A stretch of 43,840 nt of DNA from contig CALUVN010000014.1 of assembly GCA_944324235.1 (NCBI GenBank), positions 1-43,840 on the forward strand, read 5' to 3'. The translations under genes were made by a program, and so were the position numbers. A model generated the notes under the pieces. That model worked only from the letters and a program-made list of their open reading frames with translations. It did no database searches and was not told where the DNA came from. Below are positions 35,487-43,244 of this stretch, piece by piece. The DNA is from Candidatus Gastranaerophilales bacterium. GTDB taxonomy: Bacteria > Cyanobacteriota > Vampirovibrionia > Gastranaerophilales > Gastranaerophilaceae. How positions within the stretch are numbered: the stretch's first letter is position 1; each line of letters begins with the position of its first letter.

Positions 35487-38138
35487 ATGACAGATACAGC
35501 GTGCAAGATAGAAGATTTACCTACTGTTTATAATCCGGCAGAAACTGAGGCGGAAATTTACAAATTCTGGGAAGACAACGGTTTTTTCAAGGCTGATGCC
35601 AAAAGTAAAAAGCCGCATTATTCAATAGTGATTCCACCTCCAAATGTTACAGGTGTTCTTCACATGGGGCACGCTTTGGATGAAACTTTGCAGGATATTT
35701 TAATCCGCTATCACAGAATGGCCGGCTATGAAGCTCTCTGGGTTCCGGGAACAGACCATGCAGGTATTGCAACACAGAATGTTGTTGAAAAACAGTTACG
35801 CGCTAAAGGACTTTCTCGTTACGACTTAGGCAGAGAAGAATTCCTAAAAGAAACATGGAAATGGACTAATGAACACAAAAGCGCAATCTTAGACCAGTGT
35901 AAGCGTCTTGGTGCTTCTTTTGATCGCTCAAGAGAATGCTTTACCTTTGACGAAGAACGTTCTAAAGCGGTAAAAGAAGTATTTGTTAAATTATACGAAA
36001 AAGGACTTATCTACAAAGGCGCATATATTGTAAACTGGTGTCCGCGCTGTAAGAGTGCAATTTCCGATGTTGAAACCGAATACGAAACTGAACAGGGGCA
36101 TATGTGGGAAATCTCTTACCCTGTTAAAGGTGAATCAGGTGCAATTATTGTCGCAACTACACGTCCTGAAACAATTTTTGGCGATGTTGCAATTGCTGTT
36201 CACCCGTCCGACCACAAATACAGTGAACTTATCGGTAAAACAGTCGTAATTCCGCTTTCAGGAAGAGAAATTCCGATTATTGCCGATGAATATGTAGATA
36301 AATCTTTCGGTACAGGTGCTGTTAAGATTACACCTGCGCACGACCCGAACGATTTTGAAGTAGGTAAGCGCCATAACCTTAAACCTATCTGGGTTATTGA
36401 CGAAGAAGGCAAAATGAAAGCTTGCGGCGAAGTTCCGCCTGCATTCCACGGCCTCGACAGATATGAGGCTCGCGAAAAAATTCTTGGCATGCTGAGTTAT
36501 GAAAAATTCCTGTTGAGAACCCGCGACCACGAACACAATGTTGGTAAATGCCAGCGCTGCAATACTACAATTGAACCTCTTTTGTCTGAACAATGGTTTG
36601 TAAAAATGGAACCGCTGGCAAAAGAAGCTATTGCGGCTGTTAAAGACGGCAGAATTAAATTCGTCCCTGAACGCTGGGAAAAGAATTATCTCGGCTGGAT
36701 GGAAAATATCCGCGACTGGTGTATTTCCCGTCAACTCTGGTGGGGTCACCAAATTCCTGCATACTACCATAATGTAACAGGCGAAATGGTTGTAGCTAAA
36801 GAAAATCCTGATCCTGCTAATTATACTCAGGACAGCGATGTACTGGACACTTGGTTTTCTTCAGGTTTATGGCCGTTCTCAACTCTGGGCTGGCCTGATA
36901 CGGAAGCCGAAGATTATAAAAAATTCTACCCGACTTCTGTTCTTGTAACAGGTTTTGATATTATCTTCTTCTGGGTCGCCAGAATGATTACTATGGGATT
37001 GGAATTTACTAAAAAAGCTCCGTTCCCGACGGTTTACATTCACGGACTTATCAGAGATGAAAAAGGTCAAAAAATGTCTAAATCTAAAGGCAATACAATT
37101 GACCCCGTTCAAATTATTGATAAATACGGCTGTGACGCATTGAGATTTACGATGACATCTCTTTGTACATACGGCGGACAGGATATCAAAATCAGTGATG
37201 AAAGATTTGAATACGGCAGAAACTTTGCCAATAAAATATGGAATGCTTCAAGATTTGTGTTAATGAACCTTGAAGGCGTTGATAATAATGATATTGATAT
37301 GTCATCGTTAACAATTTCCGATAAGTGGATTCTGGATAAATTAAATAACACTGCAAAAGAAATAAACGAAAATATAAAGAATTACAGAATTGGCGAAACT
37401 GCTCATATTTTATATGATTTCTTCTGGAATTCATATTGCGACTGGTATGTCGAAATCGCTAAAATTCAATTGCAGGATGAAGAATTGAAGTTAAATACTC
37501 AACGCGTATTAAGATATGTTCTCGATATGTCTTTGAGAATGCTGCACCCTATAATGCCGCATATTACAGAACGCGTATGGCAGCTTATTCCAAAACAATC
37601 TGAGTTTAAAGCCTTGATGCTTGCAGACTTCCCGCAATATTCCGATAAGCTCGTGTTTTATAAAGAAGCTGAAGAAATGGAACTTGTATTTGAAACTATA
37701 AAATCGTTGCGGAACGTCCGTCAAAGTTTTAATATCTCACATTCTTTGAAATTTGATATCGAAATTCGTGCGGATAAATCAGAAAAATCAACTTTTGAAG
37801 CTATTGAGTCTTATATCAAACGCATGGCACGTGTTGAAAATATAACTTATGCAGATAAAGATGCTCCCGCGCCTAAAAAATCAGCAACAGCTGTTGTCTC
37901 AGCGTCTACTATTGTTATTCCGCTGGAAAATCTTATAGACTTTAATGAAGAAATAGCGCGCCAGCAAAAGAAATTGGATAAGCTCAACGGAGAGAAAAAA
38001 TCTCTGGAAGGCCGTATCAATAATCCTAAATTTGTCGCAAATGCTCCGAAAGATTTGATAGAACAAACAAAAGCCCGGATTAATGAGATAAATATTCAGG
38101 CAGACACAATAAATCAACTTATTGAGTCCTTAAAATAA
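35487..38138 (+). CDS. valS: Valyl-tRNA synthetase
   Basis: A class I aminoacyl-tRNA synthetase of 883 residues, normal for ValS. The HIGH-type motif is HMGH (59-62), after PPPNVTG. KMSKS is at 529-533 (GQKMSKSKGNTIDP). The editing (CP1) domain lies between (ATTRPETIFGDVA, GTGAVKITPAHDPNDF). CWFSSGLWPFSTLGWP-like DTWFSSGLWPFS is ValS-typical. The C-terminal about 65 residues form the coiled-coil arm that holds tRNA-Val. The gene is followed by a clear terminator, so it is probably transcribed alone. Confidence 0.97.
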   Translation: MTDTACKIEDLPTVYNPAETEAEIYKFWEDNGFFKADAKSKKPHYSIVIPPPNVTGVLHMGHALDETLQDILIRYHRMAGYEALWVPGTDHAGIATQNVVEKQLRAKGLSRYDLGREEFLKETWKWTNEHKSAILDQCKRLGASFDRSRECFTFDEERSKAVKEVFVKLYEKGLIYKGAYIVNWCPRCKSAISDVETEYETEQGHMWEISYPVKGESGAIIVATTRPETIFGDVAIAVHPSDHKYSELIGKTVVIPLSGREIPIIADEYVDKSFGTGAVKITPAHDPNDFEVGKRHNLKPIWVIDEEGKMKACGEVPPAFHGLDRYEAREKILGMLSYEKFLLRTRDHEHNVGKCQRCNTTIEPLLSEQWFVKMEPLAKEAIAAVKDGRIKFVPERWEKNYLGWMENIRDWCISRQLWWGHQIPAYYHNVTGEMVVAKENPDPANYTQDSDVLDTWFSSGLWPFSTLGWPDTEAEDYKKFYPTSVLVTGFDIIFFWVARMITMGLEFTKKAPFPTVYIHGLIRDEKGQKMSKSKGNTIDPVQIIDKYGCDALRFTMTSLCTYGGQDIKISDERFEYGRNFANKIWNASRFVLMNLEGVDNNDIDMSSLTISDKWILDKLNNTAKEINENIKNYRIGETAHILYDFFWNSYCDWYVEIAKIQLQDEELKLNTQRVLRYVLDMSLRMLHPIMPHITERVWQLIPKQSEFKALMLADFPQYSDKLVFYKEAEEMELVFETIKSLRNVRQSFNISHSLKFDIEIRADKSEKSTFEAIESYIKRMARVENITYADKDAPAPKKSATAVVSASTIVIPLENLIDFNEEIARQQKKLDKLNGEKKSLEGRINNPKFVANAPKDLIEQTKARINEINIQADTINQLIESLK

Positions 38139-38157
38139 GCAACATTTCTTAATTATT

Positions 38158-38196
38158 GGCGGATGAGGTCTAAATTAGCACTGCATCCGCCTTTTT
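38158..38196 (+). terminator. Rho-independent terminator after valS
   Basis: An 8-bp stem GGCGGATG / CATCCGCC (38158-38165 with 38184-38191), 18-base loop and TTTTT. Confidence 0.8.
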
Positions 38197-38253
38197 GCGT
38201 GATTTAATAAGTTCAATATTCTTTTAAGTAATGTTAAGCAATGTTAATAAACC

Positions 38254-38282
38254 TTTACAGATTGCCAATCGTCTGATAAAAT
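38254..38282 (+). promoter_or_regulatory. rpsA promoter
   Basis: TTTACA (38254-38259), a 17-base spacer and TAAAAT (38277-38282), giving a leader of about 45 bases that contains GGAG ahead of the ATG. Confidence 0.6.
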
Positions 38283-38335
38283 ACATGTCATAAAATAGTT
38301 TAATAGTTAGTGTCTAGTGGACAAATGGAGAAAAG

Positions 38336-39409
38336 ATGGCATCTATAGAGAAAGATATGGATTTTGAAGAATTATTGAAACAATATGATTACAAATTCCA
38401 AAAAGGCGATTTAGTAAAAGGAATAGTCTGTGGTTTCGATGGTTCAGGGGTTATGGTCGATATTGGTGCAAAAACAATAGCAATGGTTCCTGAAAAAGAA
38501 GCTGTAGACAAAAATGAAAGAGTAGAAGAAAAATTTAAAAAAGGGGAAGAATATGAATTCCTGATTATCAGAGAAGAAGATGAAGACGGTAAATTCTTAC
38601 TTTCCCGTAAACGTGTTGACTTTGCTTATGCATGGAAAGAACTTGAAAAAGTAAAAGCCTCCGATGAAACAATACTCGGAACAGTAGCAGGTGTTGTTAA
38701 AGGCGGTGTACTGGTTGAAGTTTCAGGTGTACGCGGTTTTGTCCCGTCAAGCCAGCTTCGTGTTAAAGAAACTGAATTGGAAGTCGGCAGTAAACTTGAA
38801 TTGAAAATACTGACACTCGATGCTCAACAAAACAATTTCATTCTTTCTAACAAGAAAGTTTATGATGATAGTGCTGTTGAAGCAAGAAAAAATGTATTCT
38901 CACAAATAGAACCGGGTCAAATTGTTAAAGGTGACGTTGTTAGAATAACAGACTTCGGTGCATTTATTGATTTAGGCGGAATAGACGGTCTGCTTCCGCT
39001 TTCGCAATTATCCTGGAGATGGATTGATCATCCGACAGATATCTTAAAAGTTGGTGACAAAATTGATGTTGAAGTTATCGCGGTTGACCACGATAAACAA
39101 CGTGTTTCTTTAAGTTTGAAAAACCTTGAACCTGATCCTTGGGTAGAGGCAGAAAAACAAATTAAAGAAGGCGATAAAGTCGAAGGAACAATTACCAGAA
39201 TTAAACATTTCGGAGCATTTGTAGAAGTGTTCCCGGGTGTAGAAGCTCTGCTTCCTCATAATGAAGTCGTTGATTATCAAAATAAAAATTCAAATATTTT
39301 ACAGGTTGGCGATAAAATTATGACTTATATTCTGAAATTCAATCCTACAGATAAGAGAATTGCTCTTACTGTAAACGAACCAAAAAATGAAGAGATATCT
39401 GCTGAATAA
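38336..39409 (+). CDS. rpsA: 30S ribosomal protein S1
   Basis: A 357-residue protein of four S1 RNA-binding domains: about 18-88 (KGDLVKGIVCGFDGSGVMVD), 104-172 (degenerate, TVAGVVKGGVLVEVSGVRGF), 188-257 (GQIVKGDVVRITDFGAFIDL) and 274-345 (GDKVEGTITRIKHFGAFVEV). S1 helps the 30S subunit bind mRNA. It is shorter than the six-domain proteobacterial protein and nearer the size found in cyanobacterial and Gram-positive relatives. The gene is transcribed alone, with its own promoter and terminator. Confidence 0.9.
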   Translation: MASIEKDMDFEELLKQYDYKFQKGDLVKGIVCGFDGSGVMVDIGAKTIAMVPEKEAVDKNERVEEKFKKGEEYEFLIIREEDEDGKFLLSRKRVDFAYAWKELEKVKASDETILGTVAGVVKGGVLVEVSGVRGFVPSSQLRVKETELEVGSKLELKILTLDAQQNNFILSNKKVYDDSAVEARKNVFSQIEPGQIVKGDVVRITDFGAFIDLGGIDGLLPLSQLSWRWIDHPTDILKVGDKIDVEVIAVDHDKQRVSLSLKNLEPDPWVEAEKQIKEGDKVEGTITRIKHFGAFVEVFPGVEALLPHNEVVDYQNKNSNILQVGDKIMTYILKFNPTDKRIALTVNEPKNEEISAE

Positions 39410-39428
39410 ATGGTAATATATAAAAACA

Positions 39429-39458
39429 AACGCCCGTCATTATTATGACGGGCGTTTT
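39429..39458 (+). terminator. Rho-independent terminator after rpsA
   Basis: A perfect 12-bp stem AACGCCCGTCAT / ATGACGGGCGTT with a TATT loop, followed by TTTT. Confidence 0.88.
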
Positions 39459-39565
39459 CACGTCTAATTGTATGAATTCTGTGTTTTTTCTAATTTAAAT
39501 GAATGATTTTTCCAAATTGCATTGTATAAAAAACTTAATATTACCGTATAATTTAAATAGTAATA

Positions 39566-39593
39566 TTGACTTTTGAAAAAAAATTATTATAAA
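39566..39593 (+). promoter_or_regulatory. Promoter of the 39649-41841 gene pair
   Basis: TTGACT (39566-39571), a 16-base spacer and TATAAA (39588-39593). A second possible start is TTGTAT / TATAAT (39522-39552, spacer 19). The ATG at 39649 is preceded by AAGGAGAG. Confidence 0.5.
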
Positions 39594-39648
39594 AAACATT
39601 AAAAAGGTAGAAACAATACACATATTTGATAACGAAGGAGAGTAGCAT

Positions 39649-40983
39649 ATGGGCATGGCCGCATCACAAGCAAGATATTTAGCATTGACAGCAAGAAAGA
39701 CAAACGTTGAATATGAAGGGCAACAGGTAAACCAGGCTCGTACCGCGTTGGCAAACCAGAGTGCAAACCTTTTTAATCAATTATTAGCATTAGAAGTTCC
39801 TACAGCACCAAGTACGTCAGACTTTACAACGTTGCAATACTCTTATGAAGATGGTGTTTATGCAGAAACCATAACAGATATGCATGAATTAATTGATGAT
39901 CCGGACGGATACAATTATCTGGTTACACACTACCACTATGCAGATGTTTATACCGGAATTCAGAATAAATTGCGAAATCCTCAGGTAAAACTGGAAGATA
40001 CTATTGCGACAAATTCGGTTACCAGAAATCCAAATCCTAACACAGAAGACGGCCCGGGTTTGAATGAAGTTGACGGCGTATACTATATTGATGGCAATCA
40101 AGTATATGAATATCCTCAAACTGAAGATGAAGAAGCTCTCCATCCGGATTTACAAAACGCATTTAATAAACTTATGAGCTATGGAGAAGAACAAACTCCA
40201 CCGATAGAATTTACTAAAGAAGAACTTTCATACTATAGAGATGAAGATGGTGTATACCATTTCTTAAATACAGCGGATTTAGGCGGAGGCGGCGGAGTTG
40301 ATCCGGATGATCCTGATGCACCGCCTGCAGGTGACTTGCAAACATATACAATTGATGCTGAATTTCCTGGCTCAGTCGGCAATCACGATTTATACAAATA
40401 CGACCCTACAGATAAAATGCTGGCAGCCGCATATGAACAAATCTGTAAAGATTGGCCGGATGAAGCAATAGCACAGGCAGATCCTGAAGATATATACTGT
40501 TGGGACGATGGTGACAAAACATATTTTGCAACAAAAGAAGATTTATATTACAGCTACATGTCACCGGTTGATCCTCAGTATCCGACAGAAAATCAGGACA
40601 AGCTCATATTCTATGAAGCACAGGATGTAAAAACTAAAATTGAAAGAACAGAAAAAGCAATGATAGAAGTTGATGGTTCAGGGCGCTGGACATCAGTAAA
40701 ATTTGAAGATTCATCAGCAGTCTATCCGTTACATACAGAAACGATAACTGATGAGGCGGCTTATCAGGATGCAATGAATCAATATACATACGATATGGAT
40801 GTATATGAAAAACAAATACAAGATATCAACGCACAAACAGAGATTATCCAACAAGAAGACCGTACTCTTGAATTGAGACTTCGTCAACTGGATACGGAAC
40901 AGGATGCCCTCCAAACAGAAATGGAAGCAGTTAAGAAAGTTATTGAAAAGAACATCGAATCTACATTCAAAACTTTCGAATAA
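39649..40983 (+). CDS. Uncharacterised protein with helical ends and an acidic central domain
   Basis: 444 residues; no family recognised with certainty. Residues 1-50 (MGMAASQARYLALTARKT, VEYEGQQVNQARTALANQ) form a helix, and residues about 370-444 form a coiled coil (DRTLELRLRQLDTEQ, KKVIEKNIESTF). The middle 300 residues are acidic, rich in Asp, Tyr and Pro, with YYIDGNQVYEYPQ-like short motifs and a Gly/Asp linker (GGGGGVDPDDPDAPP). There is no signal peptide. The two ends resemble the whole of the 111-residue protein at 42356, so the two look like long and short forms. Helical termini around a variable centre are typical of flagellar axial and other self-assembling exported proteins, but this is only an architectural comparison. 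It has a strong Shine-Dalgarno and is followed 42 bases later by the next gene. Confidence 0.6.
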   Translation: MGMAASQARYLALTARKTNVEYEGQQVNQARTALANQSANLFNQLLALEVPTAPSTSDFTTLQYSYEDGVYAETITDMHELIDDPDGYNYLVTHYHYADVYTGIQNKLRNPQVKLEDTIATNSVTRNPNPNTEDGPGLNEVDGVYYIDGNQVYEYPQTEDEEALHPDLQNAFNKLMSYGEEQTPPIEFTKEELSYYRDEDGVYHFLNTADLGGGGGVDPDDPDAPPAGDLQTYTIDAEFPGSVGNHDLYKYDPTDKMLAAAYEQICKDWPDEAIAQADPEDIYCWDDGDKTYFATKEDLYYSYMSPVDPQYPTENQDKLIFYEAQDVKTKIERTEKAMIEVDGSGRWTSVKFEDSSAVYPLHTETITDEAAYQDAMNQYTYDMDVYEKQIQDINAQTEIIQQEDRTLELRLRQLDTEQDALQTEMEAVKKVIEKNIESTFKTFE

Positions 40984-41025
40984 GATTAGTATGTTTATTA
41001 AAAACATTGATATTAAGAGGTACTT

Positions 41026-41841
41026 ATGTCTTACAAAAATGATAGTTACTTGGTAATAGCAAACAAATACGGTGCGGCAAGCGGCGATGCAAAAGCGCAG
41101 TTATTTGAAACTTATGACCGTTTAAGAGACTTAACTGTTTCAGGTAGCGGCATGGGTACAGGTTTTGAGACAACCGGCGGATTTTTATATAATCTGGCGA
41201 GTTTGTTAGCGCCATCATCATTTGCTACAGTATTTGGAGCATCAGAAACTATGAACGTAGCAGGTACATCTTACAGTTCTCCGTACTCAGGCGGTTCGTC
41301 TTACGGAATAGATTCATTATATAACTATTCAGGTTTTCCTGGAGGTGCAGCACCGGTGTCATGGGGGATGGACGGGTATTCCACCGGCGGGGCAGCAGGA
41401 TTAATAAGCGGTTGGGGGTCTGACGGCTATGTAACAGGCGGAGCTTCCAGCATGGGCGGAATAGCTGATATTGCGAGTGCTGCGGCCTATGGTGTAGGAG
41501 CAGCAAACGGGTACGGATTTGTAGCTAAAAATATAGTATTACCATTGGCGAGTGTAATTTCAGGATGGGGCGGTATTATGCAGGCGGCAGCACCTTATCT
41601 TGGTGAATACGGTTTACCTGCAATGGTTATGGGAAACCTGATGCAAGGTACAACATCAGCAGCGCTTGCGGCTTACCAGAACGTAACAGGTAAAATTACA
41701 TCAAATGCAGACGTAATCCTTTCAAATAAGGTTAGAAATATTGAAACTGTCTGCAAAATGCTTGATACACAGGGGGATGTTGTCAAGAAAATGCTTAAAG
41801 AATCTATTGACGGCGACAGTAAAGCTATCCAAAACTTATAA
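41026..41841 (+). CDS. Gly/Ser/Ala-rich protein of unknown function
   Basis: A 271-residue protein that I do not recognise. Residues 1-60 are mixed, 75-160 are strongly Gly/Ser/Tyr-rich (SYSSPYSGGSSYGIDSLY, WGSDGYVTGGASSMGG), 160-215 are hydrophobic with possible membrane-inserting helices (IVLPLASVISGWGG, LPAMVMGNLMQG), and the C-terminal 50 residues are helical and charged. It has no N-terminal signal. AAGAGG precedes the ATG. It lies 42 bases after the preceding gene, so probably on the same transcript. The glycine-rich part could be structural or a pore-associated segment, but the sequence gives no function. Confidence 0.55.
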   Translation: MSYKNDSYLVIANKYGAASGDAKAQLFETYDRLRDLTVSGSGMGTGFETTGGFLYNLASLLAPSSFATVFGASETMNVAGTSYSSPYSGGSSYGIDSLYNYSGFPGGAAPVSWGMDGYSTGGAAGLISGWGSDGYVTGGASSMGGIADIASAAAYGVGAANGYGFVAKNIVLPLASVISGWGGIMQAAAPYLGEYGLPAMVMGNLMQGTTSAALAAYQNVTGKITSNADVILSNKVRNIETVCKMLDTQGDVVKKMLKESIDGDSKAIQNL

Positions 41842-42070
41842 TTTAGTTTAAAAATTGCTATAACTTAATTTTGATTGTAAAATTTTATTACAAAGAATAG
41901 TTTTCGGCATAAAATTATTAAAGTTATGAAAGAGAAAGCCGTTAATTAAAATAGAGAATGAGATTTGGACTGAAATATTAAGACATGTTACACGATTTAT
42001 ATCTAAAAAGGCAATTATCGGGCACAACTTGTTTTAATATACATGTAGGTCTAAAGTGTAAAGGAGAAAT

Positions 42071-42343
42071 ATGCTTCGAGATACTTTAGAGACGAATATG
42101 AAAAGGTTGATAGACTTCCTTATCTATTCAAAGAATTTTATCATCAGGAAAAGCCCGATAAAAGCGTTGATAAATTCAATAGTAGACGGTATTAAAGACT
42201 TTCTTACAATGAAAAAAAAGTTAAAAATGGCGCAATACAGATTGAATTATCACAGGCATCAGTTTCAGAAAATGGAACAACTGATAGCAGAAAATAACCA
42301 GCACAGCTTTTTGAGAGGTAATAACCTGAATACAACCAGATAA
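42071..42343 (+). CDS. Small basic helical protein
   Basis: 90 residues, lysine/arginine-rich and predicted helical (FLIYSKNFIIRKSPIKALIN, KKKLKMAQYRLNYHRHQ). It has no signal peptide and no known motif. A strong Shine-Dalgarno AAGGAG lies before the ATG. The next gene begins 12 bases after its stop, so the two are likely translated from one mRNA. The composition would fit a small chaperone or adaptor for its neighbour, but that is speculation. Confidence 0.55.
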   Translation: MLRDTLETNMKRLIDFLIYSKNFIIRKSPIKALINSIVDGIKDFLTMKKKLKMAQYRLNYHRHQFQKMEQLIAENNQHSFLRGNNLNTTR

Positions 42344-42355
42344 AGGTAGAAAAAA

Positions 42356-42691
42356 ATGGGTGTTATCACAGATACAATCAGAACTCAGTATTTGACAAAT
42401 CTCAAGTTTGATCTGGAATACAAAATTCAGCTTGTGACACAGTCAAAGATGTCGCTGGCACAATCAGCAAGTGATTTAATGCAGGTTGGTACAGATTATG
42501 ATCCGGATTCACCTGTGATGAAAACCTTGAATCAGCGTCAGGCAAAGTTAAAATTATTAGAGCAAAAACTGGAACAGCAATCTCAACAATATCAAATTAA
42601 ACTGAGAATGGTAGAATCTGAACTTCAATCCGTTAAAGGCAGATTAACAAGCAATATATCAAGATCATTCAGTTATAACTTGGGCGGCTAA
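42356..42691 (+). CDS. Short helical protein related to the ends of the 39649 product
   Basis: 111 residues, all helical. The N-terminus (TQYLTNLKFDLEYKIQLV, TQSKMSLAQSASDL) aligns with residues about 9-43 of the 444-residue protein (YL..T..K..VEY...Q.V.Q....LA). The C-terminal coiled coil (KLKLLEQKLEQQSQQ) ends in NISRSF, like NIESTF there. It therefore looks like the same protein without the 300-residue central domain. No signal peptide is present. Its size and hairpin-of-helices form are like small secreted needle or WXG100-type proteins, although no W-x-G motif is present. It shares a transcript with the 90-residue gene. Confidence 0.6.
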   Translation: MGVITDTIRTQYLTNLKFDLEYKIQLVTQSKMSLAQSASDLMQVGTDYDPDSPVMKTLNQRQAKLKLLEQKLEQQSQQYQIKLRMVESELQSVKGRLTSNISRSFSYNLGG

Positions 42692-43086
42692 TAAATAGTA
42701 TAAAAGGGATTTTTCGTTTCGAGTAAATACTGATGTTTGCAACAAAAGGGAGTGAATTGTGAATAGTGAACGGTGAATAGTCCGTTACAGTGCTGCGCAC
42801 AATGATACTATTCCCTCGCCCCTTGAGGGAGAGGGTTAGGGTGAGGGGTTAATTGTAACAAAAAAAGAAAAATCATTTTCGGACCACGCTTCCGCCCTGC
42901 TCACGCTATTGTCCTCAAATAATTTTTCTTTCTGCACTAGTAATGCAAACGTTTCGTTTTCCCTCTCCCGATTTGGAGAGGGTGTCCGAAGGACGGGTGA
43001 GGGGGCAAACATTATATTTGTAGGAAGGTTCGGAAACGTAGTTTCTGATGACTCGTTTCATTTGGACGCGTGTTTTTCTTTCTTAT

Positions 43087-43132
43087 CCAATATTCTTTCT
43101 ATTTGCATCGCAACAAAAAGAAAGAATATTGG
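43087..43132. repeat. 14-bp hairpin in the dispersed repeat
   Basis: CCAATATTCTTTCT (43087-43100) and AGAAAGAATATTGG (43119-43132) pair perfectly around an 18-base loop containing ATCGCAA. The equivalent position of the left-edge copy (about 151-200) has a different stem sequence but is also paired around CTCGCAA. Confidence 0.8.
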
Positions 43133-43244
43133 TGCGGGGCTTGGGGGTGCACAACCCCCTTTTGTCAAACATTATGTTTTACCCCTAACCTTAGCCCCCT
43201 CCCTCAATCCCTCCCCTCAAGGGGGAGGGAAATTCGGTTTAAAC

